A stretch of DNA of 64,000 nucleotides, taken from positions 166,172,438 through 166,236,437 of the forward strand of contig OX352773.1 of assembly GCA_947095535.1 (NCBI GenBank). Reading direction: 5' to 3'. The translations under genes were made by a program, and so were the position numbers. The stretch is from Poecilobothrus nobilitatus (Eukaryota > Arthropoda > Insecta > Diptera > Dolichopodidae). Below the pieces are notes generated by a model that saw nothing but the letters and a program-made list of their open reading frames with translations, was not told the DNA's origin and did not search any database. This document shows positions 25,401-35,657 of the stretch, piece by piece (the stretch's first letter is position 1; every line of letters starts with the position of its first letter).

Positions 25401-27055
25401 ATGCTTCAATTACGGTGTTTCAAATCGTTTAAAAAACAATCCTTTGGAATAGAATTAGAGTTGTCTCATTCACTTTACTTTCTCCGCATATTGAAATTTT
25501 GGTTATTAGCAATGAAGGATATTATGTTGATTCAACATGTTTAGCGATTAGGATACGTTGCTTCAAACCTTTGAGTTTTTGGAAAAAATATTCTTTAAAA
25601 GGGAATTTAAATTGTCTCATAATATGTTTTGCTATGTTGGCATAGTCAAATTTTGGATATTAGACTTAATTTTCTGGTAAAAAAGTGGTATTATTTTGTT
25701 TAGTGGACAAACGATGAAAAGTTTTGTGGCATTATTCGTATTTTTTTTTTTTTTTTGCCTGCTTTTTTACCTTTTAATTTCACTGTATGTCTCGCGATTC
25801 AGAACGCTTTTATTCCCCGCCTAATGTGTATGCATTATGTGAAGAATTTTGTTAATTTGGTCTTTCCATGAGATGTAATTGATTAGAGTGTTAAGTACGC
25901 ACTCATACTATCTATGTAAATGTTGGTTATTCCTTCGTTCTGTTCAATTAAACTCATCGCTTCGATAGCTTTAAATTCCGATGTATAACTGACTGTCTGT
26001 CTGTACTTTTCATATGTGACAAAAAAAAAACAGATTTATATACTTTTTTTTTATATTGAAAGTTAGTTTTTTTCAAAATTTTTAAGAGATTCGAAACCGA
26101 TATAAAACTTTTATATAAAATAAAAATAAAAACAAAAAAAAAATATGGTAATTCGAAAACTTTCTTAGTTTTATAATAGGTTAATAACATTAATAATAAT
26201 AGTCTGTTAAAGTTCAAAAACTAAAAAAGTGATCTGTTAATGTCAAAGACTAAAAAAGTTTTATACAATTTTTTTATTTAAATCAATTGCACATAAAAGT
26301 TCTAAAATTTTAAATTTTAAAAAATAAAAACACCTTAATTTTCCGTTTATTATATAACTATTAGGCTTTAGTTAAAAAATTAAATAATTTCAATAAAATG
26401 CTGTTTTAGATCAAAATTTCAAAACTTTGTTTAATTTTTATTTTATTTTTTTGAAAATTTCAAACACTTTAACGTTTAAAATAAAATTTTTAAAAAACAA
26501 AAAAAAATTAAAAAAAGGTTCAATATTGGTCGTTATGTTTAATTTTATTGTTTTTCTTTTATTTTTGATCGAAATTCGTTAATTAAAAATTAAAATACAA
26601 TTTTTTTTGCTTTTCTTTTTTGTTTTTTTTTGTTTTTTTGCTTTGTGTTACCAGCTTCGTACATTATGAACAAAAACATGATATTATAAAACCGAATAAA
26701 AGTTTTTTTCGTTTTGGTATTTTAATATTTTTTATTTTTTGTGTTATTTTTCTTTCTCTTTTTTTCTTTGAAAAATAAGTTAAAGGAATAAAGAAGTCAA
26801 AGGAAATTTTAATTGATGAAGTTTTAATAGTTTTACTGTATAAAATAAAAGGCAAAAAAAAAATAAAAAAATAACCATAAATTTTTAAGGGTTACCAAAT
26901 GTTAGAAAAAAATTAACTAACTATGAAAATTAATTGTCATAAGTTGTTATCAAATCATCAATATTTTAATCATCATAATGATTAAAATCAATATTCGATG
27001 TTTATGGTTTCCATTAATGTTTCGGATATTAATGACAGCAAAATGAAAGAAGTAA
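25401..27055. other. Noncoding stretch, partly LINE-derived at its left end
   Basis: 25,401-25,900 is less AT-rich than average and may be further decayed LINE sequence, but I recognise no motif. 26,000-27,055 is simple poly-A/poly-T-rich DNA. Confidence 0.5.
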
Positions 27056-27059
27056 AAAA

Positions 27060-27900
27060 AAAAATTTTAAAAATTTAGTTATTAGTTTCGCTCTGTACGT
27101 CTGTCTATCTCTTTACAAAACTTCTACACAGTTTAATATGAAACAGTTAAATATTAATCAAGGAATGGTCTCCTAAAAAAGTTAATGTTGATGAATAATT
27201 TTTTTATATAGGCCCACCCTTAACATAGCTACAGCTTCTTAAATTTAGTAGTCTGAGTTACCTCAGAACATTTTAATGTACCATTACCTATTTAAAAGTC
27301 ATTAGGTATCACGAATTGAAAATTTGCTATTTCTAGATATCTGTAACTTAGGTAACACGTATACAAATTGATCGTTAGTAATACATAAAAATAAAACCTC
27401 CAATATTATAATTTTTTTATGAATTAGCTACTTTTTTTAGTTAAATAAACTTACGAAGACACAGCTCCTCAACATTGGAAAAAAGTCTTATATTCAAATG
27501 TGTATTTTTCTCAGTGTATATTTTGTAGATTCCACTTAGTATTATTTCCACCTAAAAATTCCAAACGATAGGTTTTTTTTTCTACCTCCATAAATCAATA
27601 TGATTCAAATTTAATATTTACATTTATCATTTGTGTGAAAATAACATTTTCATAATTTTTTCTTTCTTCATATGCTTCCCTAAATTTGACAGCCTTGAAA
27701 TTTTGATAGGAAAAATATCTTTCTAAATTAGCATAAATAACCTCAGAATTTTTTTTATATGACTCTGTTTAAGAGTTATTAGGGGTCAAAAAATGAAATT
27801 TTACTAATTTTAGACACTGTCTTGAAATGTAGGCACCACTTTTTCAAAATAAAATATAAAAATTAAAAATCTTTGCTTTTGCATTCTTCCTTGCTTATGT
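27060..27900 (+). mobile_element. Family D, strongly decayed copy
   Basis: Family order is kept: TTATTAGTTTCGCTCTGTAC, ACAAAACTTCTACACAG, ATAGCTACAGCTTCT, ATATCTGTAACTTAGG, a second CACAGCTCCTCAACATT (next monomer, near 27,460), then GTTATTAGGGGTCAAAAA. Many substitutions; ends are not sharp. Confidence 0.6.
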
Positions 27901-28314
27901 TTGGCTTCCTATAATTTTACTTTTATTTTATTATGCAAAACAAATTGCTTAGTTACATTAAAATATTAATTAAATTATTTACGATTTTATGATCTGAGAT
28001 TATTTTCGAATATTAACATTTTTGTTTTTTATTATATTCTATTTTATATTTAAAATTATTTCATAACATTAATTTATAAATTATAAAAAAACCATCTAAC
28101 AATTAAACAATGATTTCATATATTATAATGCCTATATGTTTAACCCTTTTAAGCACTCTAATTTCATTTTGTTACTTATATAATTATACGAGTCTATAAG
28201 GCGCAATAATTTTTAAAGTACAATGCAATATTAGAAAATCACTAGTACTGCTTGGTATTATTTATATATTATATTTTTTTACTTATGATCAATTTAATTT
28301 TATTTTAAATAAAA

Positions 28315-29012
28315 CATGCTAGAATGTAAACCAACGGTTTTTAAAAGCGCATAATCCCAAAATATAATGGTGTTTAGAGTTGTGAACTTACACAAAAATT
28401 TGAAAACTTCATGCAATAAGAAAAAATGTGAAAGTAGGACTTTTCTGGAGCTTTAATTTTTGTTTTGCCGAAGAAAAATTTGTACAGGTTCCTAAAAATA
28501 GTAAATTTTTAATTTTTGAGTCCTAATAGCTCATAAACAGGGGGTGGTCAAAAAAAAATTTCTGAGCAAACTTATACTAATTCTGAAAGTTCTTTCTGCC
28601 CTCAATTTCAAGTTTTTCTTTAAAAGTGTTCCGGAGTTATAAGGGTAAAAAAATCATGCAAAATTTGGTTTTCACATAACGGTAAATTTAAATACTAAAT
28701 TTTAAAAAAAAAATGTATAATTTTGATATTAATTTACAAAGGTAAAGTACTTGTCAAATGATGTTTTCAGACCGATAAAATGTTGAGCAGAACATGAGAT
28801 ATACGCATTTAAAAATAGGGCTTTTTCAAAGTTTGAGGGGCTTTAGCTCCGTAATGGATTGGGCTACATGAAAAAGTTGTTCCACAAAATATTTTTTTTT
28901 ATGATACCTACCCATCGTTAAAAATTGTTTTCTCTATCTGTAACGGTGTAGAAATTTTGTAAACAGACGAACGGACGGACGGACGGACGGACATAGTGAA
29001 ACTAATAAGCAA
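28315..29012 (-). mobile_element. Family D, single-monomer copy
   Basis: In reverse: starts with the (CCGT)n block (28,970-28,992 on this strand as ACGGACGGACGG), then GTTACAGATAGAG, CATGTAGCCCAATCC, one monomer, and ends with GCGCTTTTAAAAACCGTTGG and TTTACATTCTA. It is about 700 bp, i.e. one ~477-bp monomer shorter than the copy at 21,791, with the join near 28,440-28,490. Confidence 0.75.
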
Positions 29013-29912
29013 ATTTAACTTTAACTTAACCATACCTAACTATACCTAACAAAATTTATATTTTCAAAAAGTGTCTAAATCAAAAAATTTAAAATTGGAC
29101 ATAATTTCTTAAAAATTAAAGTAACAATCCACAAAAAAAAAAAAAAATTTATATTTTTAAATAAATTTGCATAAACTTTAAAAATTCATAAATATACTGA
29201 TAGAATGTGAATACATCATAAAGTTTATTGATGTTGACATACAACTAAATTGATTAAAGGTTCCATGAACGAATACAGAATATAATACAGCTTTTTTTGA
29301 TATAAGAATTAAGCATTTTAAAACAAAAATTTTAATTTCGTTTCAAAAACGAGTGTTAGTATTTAAGGGTTAAGAAAGAATGCCCAAAAATATCTATTAA
29401 TATTATAACATTTATTAAAAACGAAAATATGGCTGAAAACTTACACTTTAGCACACTTAAAGTATAATAAATCGAAAAAAGACATTAAAATATTTAATTG
29501 ATTTATAAAAACATAAAATTGATAATAAATTTAAAATAAAACATTATTAAAATTTTTAGAAAGTTTTTTTGTAACTTCTATATACATATATTGAAACTCA
29601 TAAACTTTAAATTTTTATTTTATGTTATCAAATTTTTAATTTTTATTCAAAAAAAAAAGCAAATTAAATTAATAAATAAATAATTTTATTTTTTAAAAAA
29701 GTTTCTTAATTTTTAAGATTTTATTATCATCATTTAAAAAGAACTTTAAAATTTTCTAAAAGGATTTATAAGCTAAACTTTCTGATAATTTTTGTATATA
29801 AAAATAAAAATTTTACTAAAAAAATACTAAAAATTTATTAATTTATTATTATTTGCATAGGTTTGAACTCAATCAAAATTTATTAACCCCATATAACTAT
29901 AACAGACTAAAC

Positions 29913-29956
<44 letters not shown>

Positions 29957-30079
29957 AATTCTGCATTATAGTGCACAGAACTAATAAAAAGAAAATCTGC
30001 AAGTATACAAGTTTACATAAAATATTAAACTGTATATTTTCTATAAATTAAAGTTTCATAAAATTTTAATTTTTCTTTT
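29013..30079. other. AT-rich noncoding stretch with (TA)n
   Basis: A (TA)n microsatellite at about 29,917-29,950. Nothing else recognised. Confidence 0.65.
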
Positions 30080-30693
30080 TATACCCGTATTAACTATGTT
30101 CAAAGGTATAATAAATTTGACATTACGTTTGTGACACGTTAAAAGAGTCTAGAGCTAGATATAGTGTCAAAGGTATGAATCGGCTCAGAATCGAATTCTG
30201 AGTCGATTAAGGCATGTACGAGGCTGAAAGTTTTTTTTACACCACTTTTGTAAAATTGTTAGGTCGCCGGGTTCAAGTGGTTGCCATACAACATCTTTCT
30301 TTATATTGAAATAACATCAGTATCTATTGAAGCTAGGTATCTGAAATTTTACAAAATAGGATAGAGTTACAGACGAACAACATCTGAAAAATTTGGTTGT
30401 GCTGGTACGACGGTTTGGGTAGCTGTCATACAACTTCTTTTTTAAAATGAAATTAACTCAGTGTCTACTGAAGCTGGATATCTGAAATTTAGTGAAGAGA
30501 TGTCGATTTGCATGCCAAAAACTTTTAAAAAATTTGATTGGTCTAGAGCAGCCTACTCAGGCTTCTTGTATCTCTTGGAACTTAATGAAGCTAGGCGTCT
30601 GAAATCTTACAAATGACTATCAAGTTTTATAGAAACAGGATATTTTACATTCATACGGGTATCCCAGAATTGACACAGTCTACTCTATTGCAC
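30080..30693 (+). mobile_element. Family C, near full-length copy
   Basis: Begins with the imperfect palindrome TATACCCGTATTAAC...GGTATA (30,080-30,110), then CATTACGTTTGTGACACGTT, a CTAGATATAGTGTCAAAGG block, and a hairpin CTCAGAAT/ATTCTGAG with 3-base loop near 30,184-30,202. Then three ~140-bp modules follow, each with an ACTCAGTGTCTACTGAAGCT-like block and a GGTATCTGAAATTT-like block (near 30,320, 30,460 and 30,600). The right end CATACGGGTATCC (near 30,653) inverts the left end. No reading frame. I recall a similar layout in dispersed repeats of flies, but cannot name the family. Confidence 0.7.
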
Positions 30694-31600
30694 TCTTCCT
30701 CTTTCTTTTTATTTTTTCTTTTTTTTTTTTTCTAAACTCAAATAATACAATTTTAAAAGGTTGAATACACAATACTTCTATATATTAATCTAACTAAAAA
30801 TAATATAATATAATCTGGTATATATATGTTGAATTTATCCTTAAGGAAATTTTTTATTTTATATATAATATGTACGTTAGTATGTACCTACCTATATATA
30901 ATAATTTTCCGATGTGTGAACTTAACTTTAAATTGAACAGAAAATTTTCTAATAATTTACGGATTAGATACATATATTTTTAAACCTGTTATATGTATAT
31001 GTATACATATTATATATTTATATACTACATATATAATATTACATAAATATCTGATAATGTTGTAAATTTATATAGGTATACATTATATACGAATAGAATC
31101 ATAAAAAATAACTCTAATAATAATATTTGTACTACAGATTAGATCATTCATTTTTTTTTTTTTACTCTTGGTTCAGTTCGATTTGGTTTTATTTGTAGAT
31201 TTTCCAATATATTTTCTTCCTTTATATACATACGAGTATATATTATTATGTACCTATATTTACTCTTTAAATGTGCAATGGAGATCAAAATTGTATGAAT
31301 ACGATTAACAAAATATATTTTACATTTTAATACTTTTAGGATTAAGTCAAATTTTTTATAAAATGTTATCTTTTTGTTACAAGAATTTATTTAGACATTA
31401 TAGTTACATTAGTTAAATATTTAAAAACAGTGATTCTGATTCCACGAACTATAACTACCCAAATGAAGTAAAGCTCGAATCGAAAACTAACTAACCTTTA
31501 AAGATGTTCGGAATTTTATGAAGCAACTGCATTGACATTATATACTAAAACTTTCTGAAAAAGTGAAAATGTTCATTTCTAAATTTCTTTCGATATTTAC
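30694..31600. other. AT-rich noncoding stretch
   Basis: Simple sequence, TA-rich. No gene or repeat recognised. Confidence 0.6.
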
Positions 31601-31639
31601 AATTTTCTACTTTAGTTCTTTACATTTTTCAATATTAAT

Positions 31640-31950
31640 TCATATGAACTAAAGGAAAATTTTTTCCGACATTATTTCATTAAGGTATTTTCGACGTTAT
31701 TTTATTCCACGTTAGTTCAATCCACAGCCCATTTAGCCATCAGATCATTTTTCTTTTCTATCCGCATTTAATTTTTTCGGCTTTTAATTATATTCTTGGG
31801 CATTTGTTCACTTTGTTCGAACATTAGTTCATTTTTGAATTTTCCTAATTTGAAAAATGTTACCAAACACGCAAAAAAAATTGAACTAACAGCTAGAATA
31901 AAAAAAAAATTAAATTGCAGAAGTTCATTCATTTGGGAATTAGTTCATAG
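31640..31950. repeat. Cluster of TTAGTTCA motifs in both orientations
   Basis: The octamer TTAGTTCA or its complement TGAACTAA occurs near 31,644, 31,712, 31,825, 31,882 and 31,940. Two of them form a perfect 11-bp inverted repeat, GTTAGTTCAAT (31,711-31,721) and ATTGAACTAAC (31,880-31,890). The 65-codon plus frame at 31,796-31,993 overlaps it and looks accidental. It could be a small inverted-repeat element or a cluster of protein-binding sites. Confidence 0.5.
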
Positions 31951-31993
31951 AGCCGGTACTTCTGCATTTATTAATATAAAATTAACAATCTAA

Positions 31994-32749
31994 CAAAGAA
32001 ATTAATAAATTATATAAATTATTTTATAAAATGTTTATATTTTAATAATTTCTTGTTTGCTTTATAATTTTAATTATAAAGGACAACAGGACCTACAGGA
32101 CGAAGTTTTTTTGCAAAAAAGGTTTTAAATAAATGATATTGTTTGACTTAGACGTACAATCAATCCAGAAATACATACTAAACCAACGCATACTATTTAA
32201 ATAAATAAACTACGAGTTTAAAAATTCAGTGAATTGAAATTTTGTAATAAAAATAATTCGTGACCTTTAACTTATGCATATCACTGTAAAAGTAACGTTC
32301 AAATAAATTTTAACTCAAATTTTTCAGTAATTTTCTATTTCATTTCGTTTTTGTTTCGTTTTCGTTCTTTCTTATTTTTTGATTATATCAGTAATTTTTG
32401 AACTTTATTCAACATATAACTTGACCCCTTTTTTTTCCTGATATCTAAGACTTGAAGGTAATTGAAAAAAAAAACCAAGCAACAATTCACAAACCAAACA
32501 AAAACAAAAAAAAAAAAAAAAAATGTAGAAAGAAAAAAAAAAAAAAGTTATACCTACCAACCTTCTTAAAATATGGATTAAGTGGCAGGATTTAATGGAA
32601 ACTGCATTATAACTGCATATTATAATAATGTGTGGTACAATTGTATGTGCATCCAATCTTTAATGTATGAATATATTTTTATGGGGATGAATAACGTATG
32701 ATAAAACCGAATTTAGATATCCTGTTAGAAATACACAGTGAAATTTGTC
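31994..32749. other. AT-rich noncoding stretch
   Basis: Simple A/T-rich sequence, poly-A near 32,508-32,523. Nothing recognised. Confidence 0.6.
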
Positions 32750-33118
32750 CTACAACATTACAAAATTAACTTTTGCATTTGCTTGTAATAGAATTGAGAC
32801 CTCAGAATGGATATTAATAAGATTTACTATGTAAATTAATTTCAATGGTCGTAAGATGATGGGATTCCTATTTTTCTTTTTACTAACCATATTTTTAGAC
32901 TTATGAGCTTCCCAATTTTTACCAACTGAGTTAACCAACTCTTTTAAATAATCTTTAATTTTTTTTCGTATTTCGCGTATTCGTAAAGTCATCAAGTAAT
33001 CAAAATAAATTTCTTCCTTCCTTTCTTTTATATTATATCGCGTATTCGTATTTATCAAAACGTCCTGTAGTAATATGATTTCATTTAAAAAAAATATATA
33101 TATTTTTTTCATAAACAT
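32750..33118 (-). CDS. Possible small protein or relic ORF, unknown
   Basis: A 122-codon ATG-started frame, the longest outside the retrotransposon. The first half is basic and rich in Arg, Lys and Ile (MTLRIREIRKKIKDYLKELV, residues about 43-62), followed by a Lys-rich patch (SKKKNRNP) and a hydrophobic end. No domain recognised. Its upstream end lies only 33 bp from the 5' LTR. In DNA this rich in A+T a frame of this length is unusual but can arise by chance. It could be a decayed transposon ORF. Confidence 0.2.
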   Translation of the reverse strand: MFMKKIYIFFLNEIILLQDVLINTNTRYNIKERKEEIYFDYLMTLRIREIRKKIKDYLKELVNSVGKNWEAHKSKNMVSKKKNRNPIILRPLKLIYIVNLINIHSEVSILLQANAKVNFVML

Positions 33119-33147
33119 ACCTATGTGCAGAAATGCATTTTAATTTA

Positions 33148-33151
33148 TATA
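33148..33151. repeat. Left target-site duplication TATA
   Basis: TATA directly precedes the 5' LTR and TATA directly follows the 3' LTR (40,550-40,553). Four-base TATA-type duplications are usual for errantivirus insertions. The site is TA-rich, so a longer apparent match is not meaningful. Confidence 0.8.
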
Positions 33152-33540
33152 AGTTAACAACAGCCAAAATTATAAATTAAATTTCCAACGCATCATATTA
33201 CGATTTCACAATTTTTATTTAAATATTTTTAATAATAACATTTAACTGTCAAATCATCAAAATTAACCTGGGAAATTGGTTCAACACTATTTCTCAACAT
33301 CAAAGTCACGCGTAATCAACATATGTTTGAGTCAGCATAATGCAGGTAGAACAATGCAATCAATGTAAAATTCTGATTATAGAAAATTAATTAGAAAAGT
33401 AACTTCAAACAATAAAGTTGTGTTTTAAAAAAATAAATCAAATTGTGTTAATTTATTTTTGTTTAAATAATTTTATCAAATCTTTTTATTAAATTTTTAA
33501 AATAATTTTTTTTGGTTACTTGGAATAGAATTTTATAACT
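33152..33540 (+). repeat. 5' LTR
   Basis: 389 bp, begins AGTTAACAAC and ends GAATTTTATAACT. It matches 40,161-40,549 base for base as far as I can compare. A polyadenylation signal AATAAA lies at 33,411-33,416 and another at 33,432-33,437. AGTCAGCATAATG near 33,330 is a candidate initiator region by analogy with gypsy, but this is inference. Confidence 0.95.
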
Positions 33541-33557
33541 GGCGCCCGAGCAGGGAC
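33540..33557 (+). promoter_or_regulatory. Primer binding site, tRNA-Lys type
   Basis: TGGCGCCCGAGCAGGGAC overlaps the last T of the LTR. It differs by one base from the lentiviral tRNA-Lys(UUU) primer site, so a lysine tRNA is the likely primer. Confidence 0.85.
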
Positions 33558-34122
33558 CATTAGTGTTGTGAAAGTGAATAGTAAATAGCTACCAGAAAGA
33601 AATTAATTGAAAAAAATTGTCATATAAAAATAAAACAATCATTAAAATAGAAATTAATTAAAATTAATTTATCATACAAAAAGAAAAAAATTAGGAACTA
33701 TTTATAAACTATTTAGAAAATAAAAAACTATTATTGTAAAAATTTGAAATAAAAAACTATTAGTGAAAGAAAAAAAATTTTTTTAAAATACTTTCTTATA
33801 AAACCGTTCACATTGAAAAATAAAGAAGAAAAAAAAAAGGAACGAGAAGATATCAATAATTCTTTCAAAGAGTACCGTTTACAAACAAATATTCCTTTCC
33901 AACACGAGCAGCAAGTAGCTGAAGGAGTACTTAAAATCCGAAAGCGAAGTTGAGTTACCTAAAGGATTAGGAAACGAGGCCCCCGAGTAGCATCCCAGCA
34001 AAAAGGAGCTGTCACATAAGGAATAATCAAAACCAAAAAGTGTTGGCAGCAGCCGCCTAGTCCGGTAACATCAAAAGACTGCAAATGGTTCTACTAATGC
34101 AATTCCAAGTCGCCACGTTTAT
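33558..34122 (+). promoter_or_regulatory. Retrotransposon 5' leader
   Basis: After the primer site comes GTGAAAGTGAATAGTAAATAG-like leader sequence, then AT-rich DNA, and from about 33,890 to 34,120 a visibly GC-richer part. It ends in the short env leader exon and a strong splice donor (ATGTAAGT, 34,121-34,128). No long reading frame; its place fits an untranslated leader with packaging function, which is inference. Confidence 0.65.
34085..34122 (+). CDS. env: Candidate first coding exon of env
   Basis: An ATG at 34,085 opens 12 full codons plus two bases of a thirteenth, mostly hydrophobic, then meets the donor GTAAGT at 34,123. Joined to the acceptor after 38,525 the phase fits exactly (2+1) and the frame runs without a stop into the env ORF at 38,599. 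That would supply an N-terminal hydrophobic signal. Spliced env mRNAs are established for gypsy-group errantiviruses. Both splice sites are predictions from sequence. Confidence 0.6.
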
Positions 34123-34415
34123 GTAAGTTAATTAGTTTTTTTTATATAAAAAATAAAAAATAAAGAAATAATTTAGAAAAATAAAACTGAAAGCTTTGAA
34201 AAAGAAAAAGAATATTTTTGTCTAAGTAAATTTAATCATAATTTACTAGCAAATTAAATAAAATAAAAATTTTAATTGAGAATTTTATTAAAAATTTACA
34301 AATTAAGAATTGCAAAAAAAAAAAAAATTTTTTTTTCCTCGCAAAATAATTTATGATTAAAATTGAATAAGATAAATAGGTATAAAATAAAATTATTATT
34401 TTTTTGTAAGATTGC

Positions 34416-34683
34416 TTAGAATTTGCATGAATTTAACCACAATTTATTGCAAATTCAGATAAATATCCTCATCTGTAAGGAGAAAAAGTTAATATAAAAA
34501 AAAGAAAAAATACTTATTATACGAATTAAAACTAAAAATTACATTTTGTTTAGAATTTGCATGAATTTAACCACAATTTATTGCAAATTCAGATAAATAT
34601 CCTCATCTGTAAGGAGAAAAAGTTAATATAAAAAAAGAAAAAAATACTTATTATACGAATTAAAACTAAAAATTACATTTTGT
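34416..34683 (+). repeat. 134-bp tandem duplication in the retrotransposon insert
   Basis: Units 34,416-34,549 and 34,550-34,683 share TTAGAATTTGCATGAATTTA, ATATCCTCATCTGTAAGGAG and ACGAATTAAAACTAAAAATT. The only difference seen is the position of one G within an A-run, so the duplication is recent or maintained. Confidence 0.9.
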
Positions 34684-34695
34684 TTCATTTTTCAA

Positions 34696-34754
34696 TTGCT
34701 GTGACTCAAGCCTACTCTTCGATACCTAAGGTGAGGCTGCCTTAGGCACAGCAA
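34696..34754 (+). other. GC-rich two-stem RNA structure candidate
   Basis: Outer 8-bp stem TTGCTGTG (34,696-34,703) / CACAGCAA (34,747-34,754) encloses a 21-base single strand and an inner 7-bp hairpin CCTAAGG (34,725-34,731) / CCTTAGG (34,740-34,746) with an 8-base loop TGAGGCTG. The outer 3' arm follows the inner stem directly, so the two could stack. It is the only GC-rich patch in the 1.5-kb insert. It could be a packaging, export or translation signal. Confidence 0.6.
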
Positions 34755-35657
34755 ATCTAAGAAATTAATCAATTTGAAAGAAATCAAATTAAATCAATTA
34801 AAATAAGCAATTCAAATAAAAATATCTACGAATCACAAAAACAAAAAATTAATAATAGTCATATGTCTAGACATACAAAATAACTGGCCAGTAAAAAAAT
34901 AAAAAAATAAAAAAAAAAAAAAAATAAATTCATTAAATAAAATAATTAAATAAAATAAAAATTGAATAAAAGAAAAATTAAATATAAAAATCTAAATAAA
35001 ATAAAACAATTAAATTTAAAGCTAATTTATATTAAAATAAGAAAGAAATTAACATAAACCTTTTTATTGAAATAAATATTTGTTAATAAAAATTATTATA
35101 AAAAACTTTTTTTTGGTAAATTTGAAATATAATTATTTTTATGTTTAACTTTAAATAATTTTCTAATTGTAATTTAAAAACTTTAATTGTTCTTAATTGT
35201 AATAAAACCAAAAAATTAAGGAAAAACTTAAATCTAATATAAAATTTTAGAATATTTGATTGATTTACTTAAATTTTAAATATTTTGGGATTTCATTAAA
35301 ATATTTTAAATAAATAAATTTTTAGTATTTAAGGCTTTATTAAATTTTATTTTAAGAATTGGTTAAAAATTATTTTTATTTTTTTTTTCTCGAATAAGAA
35401 ATATTTTTTTACTATTTTAAGCTTTTGTAAAAATTCCTATTTCACTTTCTTAAATATAAATAAATATTTTAGGATTTTATTAAAATTTTCCGAGCATTGG
35501 ATTTTCATGGTTTGTTAACATTATACAAATAAATATTTTAAATATCGAATAAAAAAATAAAGAAAATATTAAATTAAAATAAATAAATTTTTATAGAAGT
35601 TAAAACATTTTTTTATATAATTATCAAAAATTGTAAGTACGACTGAGAACCAGCCAT

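Larger units (their letters stand above)
34123..35636 (+). other. Noncoding AT-rich insert in the position of gag and protease
   Basis: About 1.5 kb with stops in all frames at short intervals and poly-A/poly-T tracts, very unlike the flanking coding and leader DNA. It contains a 134-bp tandem duplication and a GC-rich hairpin (both listed). No zinc knuckle, no capsid-like or DTG/DSG protease motif is visible. It begins with a splice donor, so it would be removed as part of the intron in the spliced env message. Confidence 0.75.

Noticed and set aside
28970..28992. The (ACGG)n run as a CRISPR or satellite array
   Set aside because: It is the short microsatellite found at the same place in each family D copy.
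34123..35636. A hidden gag gene using frameshifts or non-ATG starts
   Set aside because: Stops are dense in all frames, composition is simple A/T-rich, and no zinc-knuckle or protease motif is visible.
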